37,043 nucleotides of DNA from an uncultured Haloferula sp. (GTDB lineage: Bacteria; Verrucomicrobiota; Verrucomicrobiae; Verrucomicrobiales; Akkermansiaceae). The position numbers and the translations under genes are program-made. The notes under the pieces are model-generated. The model searched no databases. It was not told the origin of the DNA and was given only the letters and a program-made list of their open reading frames with translations. Of this stretch, positions 1-9,035 are shown piece by piece (the first letter of the stretch is position 1; each line of letters opens with the position of its first letter). The DNA is taken from NCBI GenBank assembly GCA_946885645.1, contig CAMPGU010000010.1, forward strand, positions 1 through 37,043. Direction: 5' to 3'.

Positions 1-1026
1 CTCCATGTCGTCGATTGAAACGAAGGTCGGCTCGCCCCCCATGGTGAGGGCGACATCCCCCGCTTGCAGACGCTCGTCCACTTTCTCTCCGAGCGCATCG
101 ATCGCGGCCCACTCGGTATCGGAATAGGGGCGGGTGACGCGGGGGTCTTCGTGGACGCGGGTGACTTCGTTTGCCCAGATGAACTCCGTCTTGCAGTCGT
201 CCACCGCCCCCACCACCGGGGCGGCGCTGGCCGGCTCCGGCGTGCAGGAGAGCGGGATGTGGCCCTCTCCGGCGAACAGGCCGGATGTCGGGTCGAGGCC
301 GATCCACCCGGCGCCGGGCACATAGACCTCCGCCCAGGCGTGGAGATCGGTGAAGTCCTCCTTTGGGCCGGAGGGTCCGTCGAGCGACTCCTGATCCGGC
401 TTCAACTGCACGAGGTAGCCGGAAACGAAGCGCGCCGCGAGCCCGAGATGGCGCAGCCCCTGCACCAGCAGGTAGGCGGAGTCCCGGCAGGAGCCGGTGC
501 CGCGCTCGAAGGTCTGCTCGCAGCTCTGCACCCCCGGCTCCAGGCGGATCACGTAGCCGACCGCCTGATGCGCCCTGAAATTCACGTCCACGAGGAAATC
601 GATCGTGCGGCGTTTCTCGCGCGGGACGGTGGCCAGCCATTCCATCAGGCGCGGACCGCTCTCGCGGATTTTCAGGTAGGGCGAGAGCTCGTGCTTGAGA
701 TGGGCGGGATAGGCGAAGGGAAATTCCTCGGCATACTCCTCCAGAAAGAAGTCGAAGGGATTGATCACGGTCATGTCCGCGACCAAATCCACCACGATGC
801 GCAAATTGCGGGTTTTCTCCGGGAAGACGATCCGGGCGTTCCAATTCCCGAAAGGATCCTGCTGCCAGTTGATGAAGTGATTCGCCGGCTCGATGCCCAG
901 GGAGTAAGAATGGATCGGCGTACGGGTATGCACGCAGGGCCGCAGCCGGACGACATGGGGGGATAAATTGACCTCGCGGTCGTACCGATACTCTGTGACG
1001 TGATGGAGGCCGACGCGGATTGCCAT
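1..1026 (-). CDS. Transglutaminase family protein with DUF2126 (N-terminal 342 residues; runs off the left edge)
   Basis: Translated from ATG at 1026 leftward, this frame is open to the window edge. Residues 1-150 match the bacterial transglutaminase N-terminal domain (start MAIRVGLHHVTEYRYDR). The transglutaminase core follows with a full candidate triad: Cys180 in GSCRD, His229 in DLHAWAE and Asp245 in LDPTSG. The last visible residues, LTMGGEPTFVSIDDME, are the characteristic opening of DUF2126, so the full protein should be the roughly 1,100-residue fused form common in bacteria. The physiological substrate of this family is unsettled; a cysteine-protease-like or amide-transfer activity is inferred from the triad. 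The ATG at 1040 is in another frame, which supports 1026. It is divergent from the DUF4407 gene across a 197-base gap. Confidence 0.9.
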   Translation of the reverse strand, partial: MAIRVGLHHVTEYRYDREVNLSPHVVRLRPCVHTRTPIHSYSLGIEPANHFINWQQDPFGNWNARIVFPEKTRNLRIVVDLVADMTVINPFDFFLEEYAEEFPFAYPAHLKHELSPYLKIRESGPRLMEWLATVPREKRRTIDFLVDVNFRAHQAVGYVIRLEPGVQSCEQTFERGTGSCRDSAYLLVQGLRHLGLAARFVSGYLVQLKPDQESLDGPSGPKEDFTDLHAWAEVYVPGAGWIGLDPTSGLFAGEGHIPLSCTPEPASAAPVVGAVDDCKTEFIWANEVTRVHEDPRVTRPYSDTEWAAIDALGEKVDERLQAGDVALTMGGEPTFVSIDDME

Positions 1027-1223
1027 GAGGTAACGCCCATGAAGCGCCAGCCATGCCAAGTGATGCAAGGACCGAAGCTCGGCGCTGGCATCTGGGCCGC
1101 GAACTTCCGGGCTTTTCACCGCCCGCCTGAGAGAAAGCGGATCTTTCACCCGTTTCCCCGACAAGATCCGCCGCGGCGCTCGCTTTTGGACGGGAATCCG
1201 CTTTCATCTACACGTCGCTCACC

Positions 1224-2912
1224 ATGAACCGGTCCAATCCTTTCAAGCGCCTCTTTTTCTGGCTCTCCGGCGCGGGCACCGAAACCTTGGAGCAGTGCCC
1301 GACCTGGGAGCAGCGCAAATACGTAGCCTTCGGCGCCACGGTGCTGGTGCCCTGCGCCTTCGCCTTCATCGCCTGCGCCTACGCGCTTTCCACGCTGACG
1401 GACAATCCCCGGGTGATCTACCCGGTGGCGGCCGTGTGGGCGTTCATCATCCTCACCATCGACCGCGCCTTGCTGGCGGGCTACCGGCCGTTCCTGTCCT
1501 GGTGGCGGAAGCTTTCGCAATTCTCGCTCCGCCTGGTGGTGGCGGTCCTGATGGGGCTGACCATCGCCCACCCGCTGGTGCTGCTCCTTTTCCGGGACAC
1601 GATCCAGACGGTGGTGGAGGAGGAGCGGGCGATGGAGATCGGCCAGGAGCGCGGAAAATTCGCCGTGGCGAAGGAAAACGTCCGAACGGAAATCACCAAG
1701 CTGGAGGAGTCGATCGCCGCGCAGCGGGAGAAGTGGAACGAGACCTTTCAGGCGCGATTCATCATCCAGGAGCGGGAAGACGCCGACGCGGCGATCCCGG
1801 GCCTGACGGCGGAACAGCAGACCGAGCTGAAAGCGGCGACCAACGAGGCGACGAAGCCTTTCCGCGACCGGCTGGACATTATCAACAAGCAGTCCGACGA
1901 ACTTTCGCCACAATACGCGAAGCTCCAGACCGAGCTGGGCTTCTGGCAGGCGGAGTTCGAGCGCGAGCTAAACGGCCAGCGGTCCGGGATCCGCGGGGAA
2001 GGCCCGCGCGCGCGCTCGATCCGCTCCGACCAGCTCGAACCGCGGCGCGAGGAGTCGAAGCGCCTGGGGGCCCTTCTCGAGCATCTGAGCGTGGAGAAGG
2101 CGACCCTGCAAACCCAGGTGCGGGAGGCGGAGAAAGGGGCCATCGCCGCCTTCGAGAGCCGCCTCGCCGAGATCGAGGCCGCAAACAAGGCCGAGGCCAG
2201 CCGGGTGGCCGCCCTGAAGCGCCAGGTGGAAGAAAATCAGGCGGATTCTTTCGTGACGCAGCAGAACGCCCTGCGGGACACCATCAAGCAGCAGATCGAC
2301 ACGCGCCTGATGGAACTCGAGCGCGCCCAGAACGAGCTGGCGGCCGTCGCCAGCGAGGAGCGCAAACGCCTCGATTCGATCCAGGCGGAGCCCCGGAAGG
2401 ACATCCTCACCCAGACGCTGGCCCTCCACGGGCTTTTCAGGGCAGGAAGCGAGGGCGGGCAGTTCGCGCTGGCGACTTATCTGGTCCTGACACTGCTTTT
2501 CATGCTGGTGGATACCATCCCGCTGATCGTGAAATTCTTCACCAAGCCGGGCCCCTACGATACCTTGCTGGACCGGGACGAGATCGCCTACGACGGCGAG
2601 CACCGTGCCTTCCGCACCAGCCACCGCCGCTACATGGAGACGCTGGCGGCCGGCAACCTGATGGCGGTGACGCGCAACAAACGGCTGGACAACGCACTGG
2701 TGGATGGCGTGGTGCACTCCCGCGCCGCCCAAGATTTCCTCGATTCCCTGATCCAGATGGAAAAGTCCTTCGCCGAAAAGATCCGCATGGAGCAGGAAGA
2801 AGCACGCCACGCGGGTCCCGAAAAACTGGCGGCGCTGGAGGCAATCAAGAAGCGCTTCTACGAGGACATGCAGCACCGGATGGAGGCCTTCTTCGCCGGG
2901 CAACATGCCTGA
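1224..2912 (+). CDS. DUF4407 domain membrane protein with long coiled coil
   Basis: This 562-residue protein has three N-terminal hydrophobic segments at about residues 33-55, 64-80 and 101-123. A long charged, Glu/Lys/Arg/Gln-rich region (about 130-400) looks like a coiled coil. A fourth membrane segment lies near 413-438, followed by a soluble tail. This is the DUF4407 architecture. The family has no established biochemical role; the shape suggests an inner-membrane protein with an extended rod on one side of the membrane. No catalytic motif is visible. Its stop lies only 12 bases from the converging stop of the GH43 gene, so the two transcripts must meet here. Confidence 0.85.
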   Translation: MNRSNPFKRLFFWLSGAGTETLEQCPTWEQRKYVAFGATVLVPCAFAFIACAYALSTLTDNPRVIYPVAAVWAFIILTIDRALLAGYRPFLSWWRKLSQFSLRLVVAVLMGLTIAHPLVLLLFRDTIQTVVEEERAMEIGQERGKFAVAKENVRTEITKLEESIAAQREKWNETFQARFIIQEREDADAAIPGLTAEQQTELKAATNEATKPFRDRLDIINKQSDELSPQYAKLQTELGFWQAEFERELNGQRSGIRGEGPRARSIRSDQLEPRREESKRLGALLEHLSVEKATLQTQVREAEKGAIAAFESRLAEIEAANKAEASRVAALKRQVEENQADSFVTQQNALRDTIKQQIDTRLMELERAQNELAAVASEERKRLDSIQAEPRKDILTQTLALHGLFRAGSEGGQFALATYLVLTLLFMLVDTIPLIVKFFTKPGPYDTLLDRDEIAYDGEHRAFRTSHRRYMETLAAGNLMAVTRNKRLDNALVDGVVHSRAAQDFLDSLIQMEKSFAEKIRMEQEEARHAGPEKLAALEAIKKRFYEDMQHRMEAFFAGQHA

Positions 2913-2924
2913 CGCGGGGCCCTT

Positions 2925-3899
2925 TCACTTGCCGCGATCTCCGGAAGGAAGGGCCACGGGGGCGTCCAAAGGGAGCGGGATGACCTTTTTCGGAAAGCCC
3001 TCCTTGTCCCACTCCAGTTTCTGCACCCGGGAGCTGCGACCCCGGTAGGTAAATTCCTTGGTCGTCTTCCCGTGGTAGGCGATCCAGTCCTCCTTCCCGT
3101 CCGGCGACTTGAAAAAGCTGTGATGCCCGGGCCCGAAGACCCCGGCGGCGTCATTCCGCTCAAGGAGCGGCTCCGGCTCCTGGGTCCAGGAAGCCGGCTT
3201 CATCGGGTCCTTTTTCTCGTCCATCCACACGTAGCCGACCTTGTAGTCCGGCTTTCCCGTGTCGCAGGCGGAATAGGTCAGGAACAAGCGCCGGCCGTGC
3301 TTCAGGATGCAGGGGCCCTCCCGCACCTCCTCGCAGCCGAAGCCGGAGGCGGGGATCATCACGCGTTCGCCTTGCAGGGTAAAGGGGTCCTTCATCCGGG
3401 AAATGAAAAGCCGGTGCCCGGGATGGCCGGCCCAGACAAAATACGTCCGGCCGCGGTTCTCGAAGACCGTGCCGTCGATCGCGTAGAACTCGTCCTTCGG
3501 ATCCGTAAGGATCTGTACCGGCTCCCCATACGGGCCGAGAATGCTGTCCGTCTTGCTCTCCACCACGAACATCCTGTGCCGGACGTCTTCCCCGTCGGTC
3601 TTCGTGAAATAGCAGTACCATTTCGGGCCTCTTCGCCCCTTCAATTGGTGGAACTCCGCCGCCCACACGTCTTTGCCTTTTCCCCAGATCACCCGGGGCT
3701 CTGCCTCTTTCAGCCCGGCGATGGAGGGGGAGCTCCACAGCATTACCCGGTCGCCCCGGGTGGTGGAGAGGTGATAGCGGCCCTCGGTGAAGCCGAGCCA
3801 AGGGTCCGCGGAGGGGTTGACGGGATTCCGGAAAGTTTCCTCGGCATGGATTGCGAGGGGTAGAACCAGTCCGGCCATCAGCGTCGTCGTGCACTTCAT
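2925..3899 (-). CDS. Secreted glycoside hydrolase, family 43-like
   Basis: The protein is 324 residues from ATG 3899, which begins a good Sec signal peptide (MKCTTTLMAGLVLPLAIHA, cleavage near residue 19). An upstream in-frame ATG at 4010 would hide this signal and overlap the divergent methyltransferase, so 3899 is preferred. GH43 enzymes are five-bladed beta-propeller arabinanases, xylosidases and galactosidases. The three expected acidic residues are visible: Asp32 in SADPW (base), the Asp in YAIDGTVF (pKa modulator) and the Glu in EVREGPCIL (acid). The length fits a single-domain enzyme with no binding module. A periplasmic or exported role in plant or algal polysaccharide breakdown is likely; the exact substrate cannot be told from the sequence. 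Confidence 0.85.
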   Translation of the reverse strand: MKCTTTLMAGLVLPLAIHAEETFRNPVNPSADPWLGFTEGRYHLSTTRGDRVMLWSSPSIAGLKEAEPRVIWGKGKDVWAAEFHQLKGRRGPKWYCYFTKTDGEDVRHRMFVVESKTDSILGPYGEPVQILTDPKDEFYAIDGTVFENRGRTYFVWAGHPGHRLFISRMKDPFTLQGERVMIPASGFGCEEVREGPCILKHGRRLFLTYSACDTGKPDYKVGYVWMDEKKDPMKPASWTQEPEPLLERNDAAGVFGPGHHSFFKSPDGKEDWIAYHGKTTKEFTYRGRSSRVQKLEWDKEGFPKKVIPLPLDAPVALPSGDRGK

Positions 3900-3974
3900 G
3901 CGGCGGAGCATACGGCCATCCGGCCGCGGTTTTTCCCACTCGTCCATGTCAGCATTTGCCCGCAGGCTGCGCGC

Positions 3975-4739
3975 GTGAACGCGTACACCTCGCTCGAAGC
4001 CCGGCTGCACGATGCTTTCTGGGCGGAAGAGGGCGAACCCGCAGAGCTAGCCTTGCTCGATCAAACCCTGCGGGAATACCCCGGGAGGTCGCTGGAGGTC
4101 GGCTGCGGGTCCGGACGCCTCTTGCTCCCGCTGCTGCGAAAGGGCCACGAGGTGGAAGGCCTGGAACTTTCCCCGGAGATGCTGGCCCTGTGCTGTCAAG
4201 CGGCAGCGGGGCTCTCGCCCGCGCCCATCCTCCACGAGGGCGACATGACCTCCTTCGATCCCGGCCACACCTACGCGTCCCTGCTGGTCCCGGCCTTCAC
4301 GCTGCAGCTGGCCACCGACCCGGCGGCGGCGCTGGCCCGCTTCAACCGGCTGCTCGGTCCCGCCGGAATCATCTACCTCAGCGTCTTCATCCCGATGGCG
4401 GAGCTCCACCGCGAATTGCCGGAGGGGGAATGGTACGACGATCACGGCACGACGCTGCCGGACGGCCGGTCCGCGACCGTGCAGACCCGCCACCGGCTGG
4501 ACCGGAAGGCCCGGATCCTGGAACGCGAGCACCGCTACCGGCTGCTCGCCGCGGACGGATCGCCGGAAGCGGAACACGAGTCGAAACAGGTGATCCGCTG
4601 GTTTACCGCGCGGCAATTCCGAGGCATGCTCGCGAGGGCAGGCTTCGAACCGCTCCACGCTATCGCCGATTTCGACCCGGAGGCACCGGTGGACGAGGAC
4701 ACCCAGATCATCACCGTGGTGGCGCGGAAAACGGCGTGA
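3975..4739 (+). CDS. Class I SAM-dependent methyltransferase
   Basis: The protein is 254 residues from a GTG start. Motif I is LEVGCGSGRLL (residues 40-50), with the acidic residue of motif II in EGLELSPEM, giving a Rossmann-fold class I methyltransferase. The substrate is unknown. It lies 41 bases upstream of eboE on the same strand, so it is probably cotranscribed with eboE and eboC and may modify the same metabolite; this is inference from position. The divergent GH43 start is 75 bases away. A role in general small-molecule methylation unrelated to ebo cannot be excluded. Confidence 0.85.
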   Translation: MNAYTSLEARLHDAFWAEEGEPAELALLDQTLREYPGRSLEVGCGSGRLLLPLLRKGHEVEGLELSPEMLALCCQAAAGLSPAPILHEGDMTSFDPGHTYASLLVPAFTLQLATDPAAALARFNRLLGPAGIIYLSVFIPMAELHRELPEGEWYDDHGTTLPDGRSATVQTRHRLDRKARILEREHRYRLLAADGSPEAEHESKQVIRWFTARQFRGMLARAGFEPLHAIADFDPEAPVDEDTQIITVVARKTA

Positions 4740-4780
4740 CGGGGTCTTGCGGTGGCGCGGGATTCGCCCATCCTAGCGGC

Positions 4781-5917
4781 ATGCGCTTTCCGCACGGTCA
4801 CCTCGCCTACTGCACGAATATCCATCCCGCCGAGGATTGGGAGAGCACCTTCCGCGCGATCTCCACCCATACGATGCGCGTGCGCGAACTGGTGGCGGAC
4901 AAGGAGGCCTTCGCGATCGGCTTGCGGCTCTCGGCCAAGGCTGCTTCCGAACTGCTCTACGGGGACGCGCTGGCACGTTTCAAGGACTGGCTGATTTCGG
5001 AAAACGCCTACGTTTTCACGATCAACGGATTCCCCTACGGCGATTTCCACGGGACGACGGTGAAACGGAATGTCTTCCGCCCGGATTGGACGGACCCGGC
5101 CCGGCTGGAGTACACGAAGGAGCTTTTCACCATCATCTCCGAGCTGGTGCCGAAGGACATCGAGGGCTCGGTGTCCACGCTGCCCGGGTCGTTCAAGGAA
5201 TTCGAGGCGGATGAAACGGTGATCATTTCCCAACTCGTCGAGCTCGCCGGGTTCGTGGATGCCCTCAGCGACGTGTCCGACCGCGATCTTCACCTCGGCC
5301 TTGAGCCGGAGCCACGGGGGCATTTCGAGAACACGGAGGAGACCCTGCGTTTCTTCGACCGCCTGCTGGATGCGGCGCCGGACCACGAACAGATCAAACG
5401 GCGCATCGGCATCAACTACGACTGCTGCCACTTCGCCCTCCAGTACGAGGAGGCAAGGAATTCCCTGAAGGCTCTCCGCGGCGAGGGGCTACGCATTTCA
5501 AAGATCCACCTTTCCGCGGCCCTCGCGCTGGACCCGCGGGTGCCGGAGGCGGTGGAAGCCGTGAGCGCCTTTGACGAACCGACCTACCTGCACCAGGTGT
5601 TGGCCCGCCACCCGGACGGGAGGATCGAGCGCTTCACCGATCTGCCGGACGGGCTCGCTTCGCTGGACACGGCAGACGGACGCGATGCGGAGCAATGGCG
5701 CGTGCATTTTCACATCCCGCTCGACGCCGAACCGGCCGCACCTCTGGCGACAACACGCGAGAATGCGCGCGAGGCGCTGAAAGTGGCGGAGGAAATCCCG
5801 GGGCTCTGCCAGCATTGGGAGATCGAAACCTACACCTGGGGCGTGCTCCCCGCGGGCATGCAGCGTCCGGTGGAGGAACAAATCGCGGCGGAATACCGGT
5901 GGGTGCTCGGCTCATGA
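4781..5917 (+). CDS. eboE: EboE-like TIM-barrel protein (metabolite traffic)
   Basis: The protein is 378 residues from ATG 4781. The frame stays open upstream, but that part is out-of-frame sequence of the preceding methyltransferase. The N-terminus MRFPHGHLAYCTNIHPAEDW is the recognisable EboE opening, and the body is a xylose-isomerase-like TIM barrel with GLEPEPRGHFENTEE and the metal-site-like run NYDCCHFALQYE. Ebo proteins are conserved in cyanobacteria, pseudomonads and others; in cyanobacteria the cluster is needed to move a scytonemin precursor to the periplasm. The individual role of EboE is not known. The stop overlaps the eboC start as ATGA (5914-5917), showing translational coupling. 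Confidence 0.85.
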   Translation: MRFPHGHLAYCTNIHPAEDWESTFRAISTHTMRVRELVADKEAFAIGLRLSAKAASELLYGDALARFKDWLISENAYVFTINGFPYGDFHGTTVKRNVFRPDWTDPARLEYTKELFTIISELVPKDIEGSVSTLPGSFKEFEADETVIISQLVELAGFVDALSDVSDRDLHLGLEPEPRGHFENTEETLRFFDRLLDAAPDHEQIKRRIGINYDCCHFALQYEEARNSLKALRGEGLRISKIHLSAALALDPRVPEAVEAVSAFDEPTYLHQVLARHPDGRIERFTDLPDGLASLDTADGRDAEQWRVHFHIPLDAEPAAPLATTRENAREALKVAEEIPGLCQHWEIETYTWGVLPAGMQRPVEEQIAAEYRWVLGS

Positions 5918-6924
5918 GTAGCCCGGGAAAGATCCGGGCCCTGCTTGCCACGCTCCGCATCGCGAACGCGCCGAGCGTGGTGAGCAATGTGTTTTTGGGG
6001 TATATGGTGGGGTGGGATGTAACCCAAGGCGGATGGGACGCCAGCGACACCTCCCGCATCCATTGGAATTCCGGCTTACTTATAAGCCTTTCCTCCCTTT
6101 TACTGTACTTCTCAGGCAATCTGGCCAACGACTGGTTTGACCGGAAATGGGACAAAACCCGCAGGCCTGAGCGCGCATTACCCTCGGGGCTTTTTCGCGC
6201 AAGGAGCTACTTCGCGGCATCAGTAATCCTCGCCATCGCAGGAGTAATCTCAGCCTTTCTGGTGAAGCCCGCGTGCGCGATCTGCGCATTGGCAATCCTA
6301 ACATTAATCTGGATTTACACCCTGATTCACAAACGTTCGATTTGGTCCGTAGTTCCGATGGGCCTCTGCCGCTCGGGTCTATACGTGATCGGATTCCTTG
6401 CCACATGGCCGGGCTTGGAAGCATTGGAAAATACGGGGTATGATTCTGGTTCGGTGGCTCTTCACGACTTCGCGCTGATTGGCACCTTGGCTGCCGGGCT
6501 TTTCTCCTACATCGCCGGCCTGTCGCTCTCGGCGCGCTACGAGGGAATGGAGGACGGCCCTGAAGGACCTCGCGTCATCTCAAAGGCCCTGATTCTGTTG
6601 TCTTTTCCCGCGATGTCATGCTGGTTCATGCACGACCACCCCTATGCCGGCCTCATCGGGATGATTCCTTTAGCGGTCTGGCTTTCGTTTTGTTTCAGCC
6701 GATTTTCAAAACCAATTCCGTGCTACGTCTCGGCACTTCTTGCGGGAATTCCACTCGTCGATTTCATCGCGGCATGTGCGATTGCTTTGGGGCTGGCTTG
6801 GATGCCTTGGGTGAAGCCGTATCCAAACTTCGATGGGCTCCCCCATCTTGCTTTGATCATGATCGTGCCTCTGGCGGCCTTCGCTACAGGCCGCGCTCTT
6901 CAAAAACTCGCGCCCGCAACCTAA
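5914..6924 (+). CDS. eboC: UbiA-family prenyltransferase, EboC-like
   Basis: The protein is 336 residues and strongly hydrophobic, with about eight or nine membrane helices. The first UbiA Asp-rich motif is intact: Asn72-Asp73, Asp76 and Asp80 in the run beginning NLANDWFD, followed by KTRRPERALPSG. A second acidic stretch, RYEGMEDGPEG, sits where the second Mg-diphosphate site is expected. UbiA enzymes transfer prenyl groups to aromatic acceptors within the membrane; for EboC the acceptor is not established. It is directly coupled to eboE. The interior of the gene (about 5990-6840) is roughly 42-50 percent GC by hand counts, against about 65 percent in neighbours, with codons such as TTA, ATA and CTT that are rare nearby. 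This suggests different ancestry. Confidence 0.88.
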   Translation: MSSPGKIRALLATLRIANAPSVVSNVFLGYMVGWDVTQGGWDASDTSRIHWNSGLLISLSSLLLYFSGNLANDWFDRKWDKTRRPERALPSGLFRARSYFAASVILAIAGVISAFLVKPACAICALAILTLIWIYTLIHKRSIWSVVPMGLCRSGLYVIGFLATWPGLEALENTGYDSGSVALHDFALIGTLAAGLFSYIAGLSLSARYEGMEDGPEGPRVISKALILLSFPAMSCWFMHDHPYAGLIGMIPLAVWLSFCFSRFSKPIPCYVSALLAGIPLVDFIAACAIALGLAWMPWVKPYPNFDGLPHLALIMIVPLAAFATGRALQKLAPAT

Positions 6925-6944
6925 CTCGGGCTCCCGCGTTCTCA

Positions 6945-6962
6945 CGAACGCCCCTACGTTCG
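6945..6962. terminator. Possible small hairpin between converging eboC and type III PKS genes
   Basis: CGAACG (6945-6950) and CGTTCG (6957-6962) form a perfect 6-bp inverted repeat with a 6-base loop in the 49-base gap between two converging stops. There is no T tract on either side, so intrinsic termination is only a suggestion. Confidence 0.3.
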
Positions 6963-6973
6963 GCAGCCGCGGC

Positions 6974-8005
6974 TTAGAAACCCTCCCGCCACACCTCGCA
7001 GGCATGGGCCGCGAAGCCTGCGCCAAAGGCGGTGAGCCACCAACGGCGGTCGCCATTCGCGGTGGCGAGGGCACGATCGAGAGCGAAGAGCACCGAAGGA
7101 CTGCTCATGTTCCCGTGATCGCGCAGGACCTCGCGCGTCTCCGCAAGACCATGGGGAAGCACGGCTTCCAGCGCCTCGATGACATCCCGTCCTCCGGAAT
7201 GCGCGAGAACCCGGTCGGGCTCGGCGTGGCGCTTCGCGTAAAGTTCCGCGACGGCCTCCGCGGCGAGCCCGGGGACGGCCTTGTCGAGCTGGTTGCGCAG
7301 CTTGCCTCCGGCATTCACGAAGCGGATCTTCTCCCGCTGTTCCGGGCGATGAACGGTGGTGAAATGTCCCGCCTGCCATTTGCCTTCGCCGGGAGAGCCC
7401 GACCAGACCGCGGCCGCAGCGCCATCGCCGAAGAGACAGAGGGAAATCAGCACGCCGGGGTCATCGTCGGCGAAGAAGGCCGCGGAGCAGACCTCCACCG
7501 CCACTGTCGCTACTTTGGCACCCGGATGGGCGGCGAGGAAACCCGCGGCGGAGCGCAGCATGGGAATCGCCGCGCCGCAGCCGAGCCCCACGAGAGCCTG
7601 CAAGTACGCCGTTTCCCGTAGCCCCAGCTGTTCGGCCACATGGCTGGTGACACCCGGACAGAGATAGCCGGTGCAGGTGCAGATAAAGAGGGCGTCCAAA
7701 TCCCCGGCGGAAAGACCGGCCTTTTCAAGAGCCTGCGTCAGGGCGGCCGAGGCCAAGGCCGGAGCTTCCTGCTCGAAGCTCTCGTTCAGCTCCTGCGCGC
7801 TGCGCTCCACCCCCGGCCCGATCTCCGGCAGGCAGAGGCTGCGGGTGGCGATGCCGGAGACCCCGTTGCCCATCACCTTCTCGACAAGCACCTGGGAGCG
7901 GCGGGACAACCCGGCAAAGGCCGGAGTCTCCCGGAATGCGGCGAGGCACTCCGGCTGGGTGTAGCGGTGGGGCGGTACCGCGGTGGCGAGGGATTCGAGA
8001 AACAT
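6974..8005 (-). CDS. Type III polyketide synthase (chalcone/stilbene synthase family)
   Basis: The protein is 343 residues from ATG 8005. The catalytic triad is complete: Cys143 in VGLGCGAAIP, His269 in VLAHSGG and Asn299 in DHGNMSSPS. The GFGPG-like loop near the C-terminus appears as AFGAGFAAH. Such enzymes extend an acyl-CoA starter with malonyl-CoA and cyclise the chain to resorcinols, pyrones or phloroglucinols. The His loop reads HSGG where HPGG is usual. The start codon shares one base with the stop of the FAD oxidoreductase (TGATG), so the methyltransferase, oxidoreductase and PKS form one operon. An upstream in-frame extension to 8356 is coding sequence of the oxidoreductase in another frame and is rejected. 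Confidence 0.92.
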   Translation of the reverse strand: MFLESLATAVPPHRYTQPECLAAFRETPAFAGLSRRSQVLVEKVMGNGVSGIATRSLCLPEIGPGVERSAQELNESFEQEAPALASAALTQALEKAGLSAGDLDALFICTCTGYLCPGVTSHVAEQLGLRETAYLQALVGLGCGAAIPMLRSAAGFLAAHPGAKVATVAVEVCSAAFFADDDPGVLISLCLFGDGAAAAVWSGSPGEGKWQAGHFTTVHRPEQREKIRFVNAGGKLRNQLDKAVPGLAAEAVAELYAKRHAEPDRVLAHSGGRDVIEALEAVLPHGLAETREVLRDHGNMSSPSVLFALDRALATANGDRRWWLTAFGAGFAAHACEVWREGF

Positions 8006-9027
8006 CAGCGGACAAGGGAAAGGAGCGGCCGGAAGGGCAGGAGACGGGCGTGGGACAGGGCTTCGATGAGGCGGCGGCCGCTTGAATGCAAGAGCAGCGG
8101 GTGAAGCGCCCGGGCGACGGCAAGCCGCTTCCGAAAGCGCCGGTGTAAACCGGTCCGGATCTCCATGACGCAGGCGTCCCACGAAGATCTCCCCCGGCTC
8201 CAGCTTTCCAAGGGATCGAGCGCAAGCCCGGCTGCCTCGAAGGCCATGCTCATGCCATTTCCGGTGAAAGGCGGGATCATGCTCTCCGCATCGCCCAGCG
8301 TACATAGGCGCGGATCGGCCCGTTGTTTTCCGAGGGCGAAGCCGGCGACGGCACAAAAGGAGACGGCATTCGCGGACGTTTCACGGAGGCGATCCGCCAG
8401 TGGTTCGTTTCCTCCCGCACGGAGATAGCTTTCCAGCAGCGGGGCACCGTTGCCGCGAATCGAACGATCCACGCGGAAGAGGGCGCAGACGTTCGCCCGC
8501 TGCTTCCCATCGGCGGAAGCTGGCTCCACCCCCACCAGTCCAGCGTATCCGTTCCTCCCGAGATGCATTTCCAGATCCGCACTCATCGGCAGATCCTCGT
8601 AATGGCATTTCAGGCCGATCCATTCGCTTTTCGAGGGAATGCGTCCCGCGGCCCACACCAGTCCCTCCCGCGGCTCCCGCGGCTGGCGGGAGTGCTCGGT
8701 CACCACTCCGCCGAGTGCCACGACCCGCTCCCTCAGCAGCGCGTCCAGCCGGTAGCGGGAGATGCCCACCGCAGGCACCGGCAACGAATCCTCGTGGATC
8801 CTCCGTCCCTCGCGAAACCACGCCGCGCTCGTCTTTTCCGGCAGACCGGCGAAAAGATCTCCGATCCCCAGCGCCGCCAGCGTCCGCGCTTCCACTCCTG
8901 AAATAAACTCGCCGCAGACCCGATGGCGCGGATAGGCACCCGCCTCGTGAACCGTCGCCGGAATCCCGCGCAGGCTTAGCCCGGCCGCCAGGGACAGCCC
9001 CGCCAATCCCCCGCCCGCTATGGTCAC
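8005..9027 (-). CDS. FAD-dependent oxidoreductase (geranylgeranyl reductase/monooxygenase-like)
   Basis: The protein is 340 residues from a GTG at 9027, giving the N-terminus (M)TIAGGGLAGLSLAAGLSL, a Rossmann dinucleotide fold exactly where this family starts. ATG choices at 9099 or 9075 would overlap the upstream methyltransferase and add about 24 polar residues, so GTG is preferred; a purine-rich GAGCGGAG lies just ahead. The GD-type FAD motif is CTLGDAESMIPPFTGNGM. Relatives include flavin hydroxylases and reductases that often sit beside type III PKS genes. A role in oxidising or reducing the polyketide is inferred from the operon: 8 bases from the methyltransferase stop and a 1-base overlap with the PKS. 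Confidence 0.85.
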   Translation of the reverse strand: MTIAGGGLAGLSLAAGLSLRGIPATVHEAGAYPRHRVCGEFISGVEARTLAALGIGDLFAGLPEKTSAAWFREGRRIHEDSLPVPAVGISRYRLDALLRERVVALGGVVTEHSRQPREPREGLVWAAGRIPSKSEWIGLKCHYEDLPMSADLEMHLGRNGYAGLVGVEPASADGKQRANVCALFRVDRSIRGNGAPLLESYLRAGGNEPLADRLRETSANAVSFCAVAGFALGKQRADPRLCTLGDAESMIPPFTGNGMSMAFEAAGLALDPLESWSRGRSSWDACVMEIRTGLHRRFRKRLAVARALHPLLLHSSGRRLIEALSHARLLPFRPLLSLVR

Positions 9028-9035
9028 CGCTCCGC

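Noticed and set aside
64..966. Long plus-strand open frame opposite the transglutaminase gene
   Set aside because: Its protein has no recognisable motif, while the minus strand shows an intact transglutaminase triad and the DUF2126 opening.
1295..2983. Second 562-residue plus-strand frame over DUF4407
   Set aside because: Gly/Pro/Arg-rich sequence of a shadow frame in high-GC DNA; the DUF4407 frame has membrane helices and a coiled coil.
3851..4780. 310-residue N-terminal extension of EboE
   Set aside because: It is another frame of the methyltransferase gene, and EboE homologs start at the HLAYCTNIHP region.
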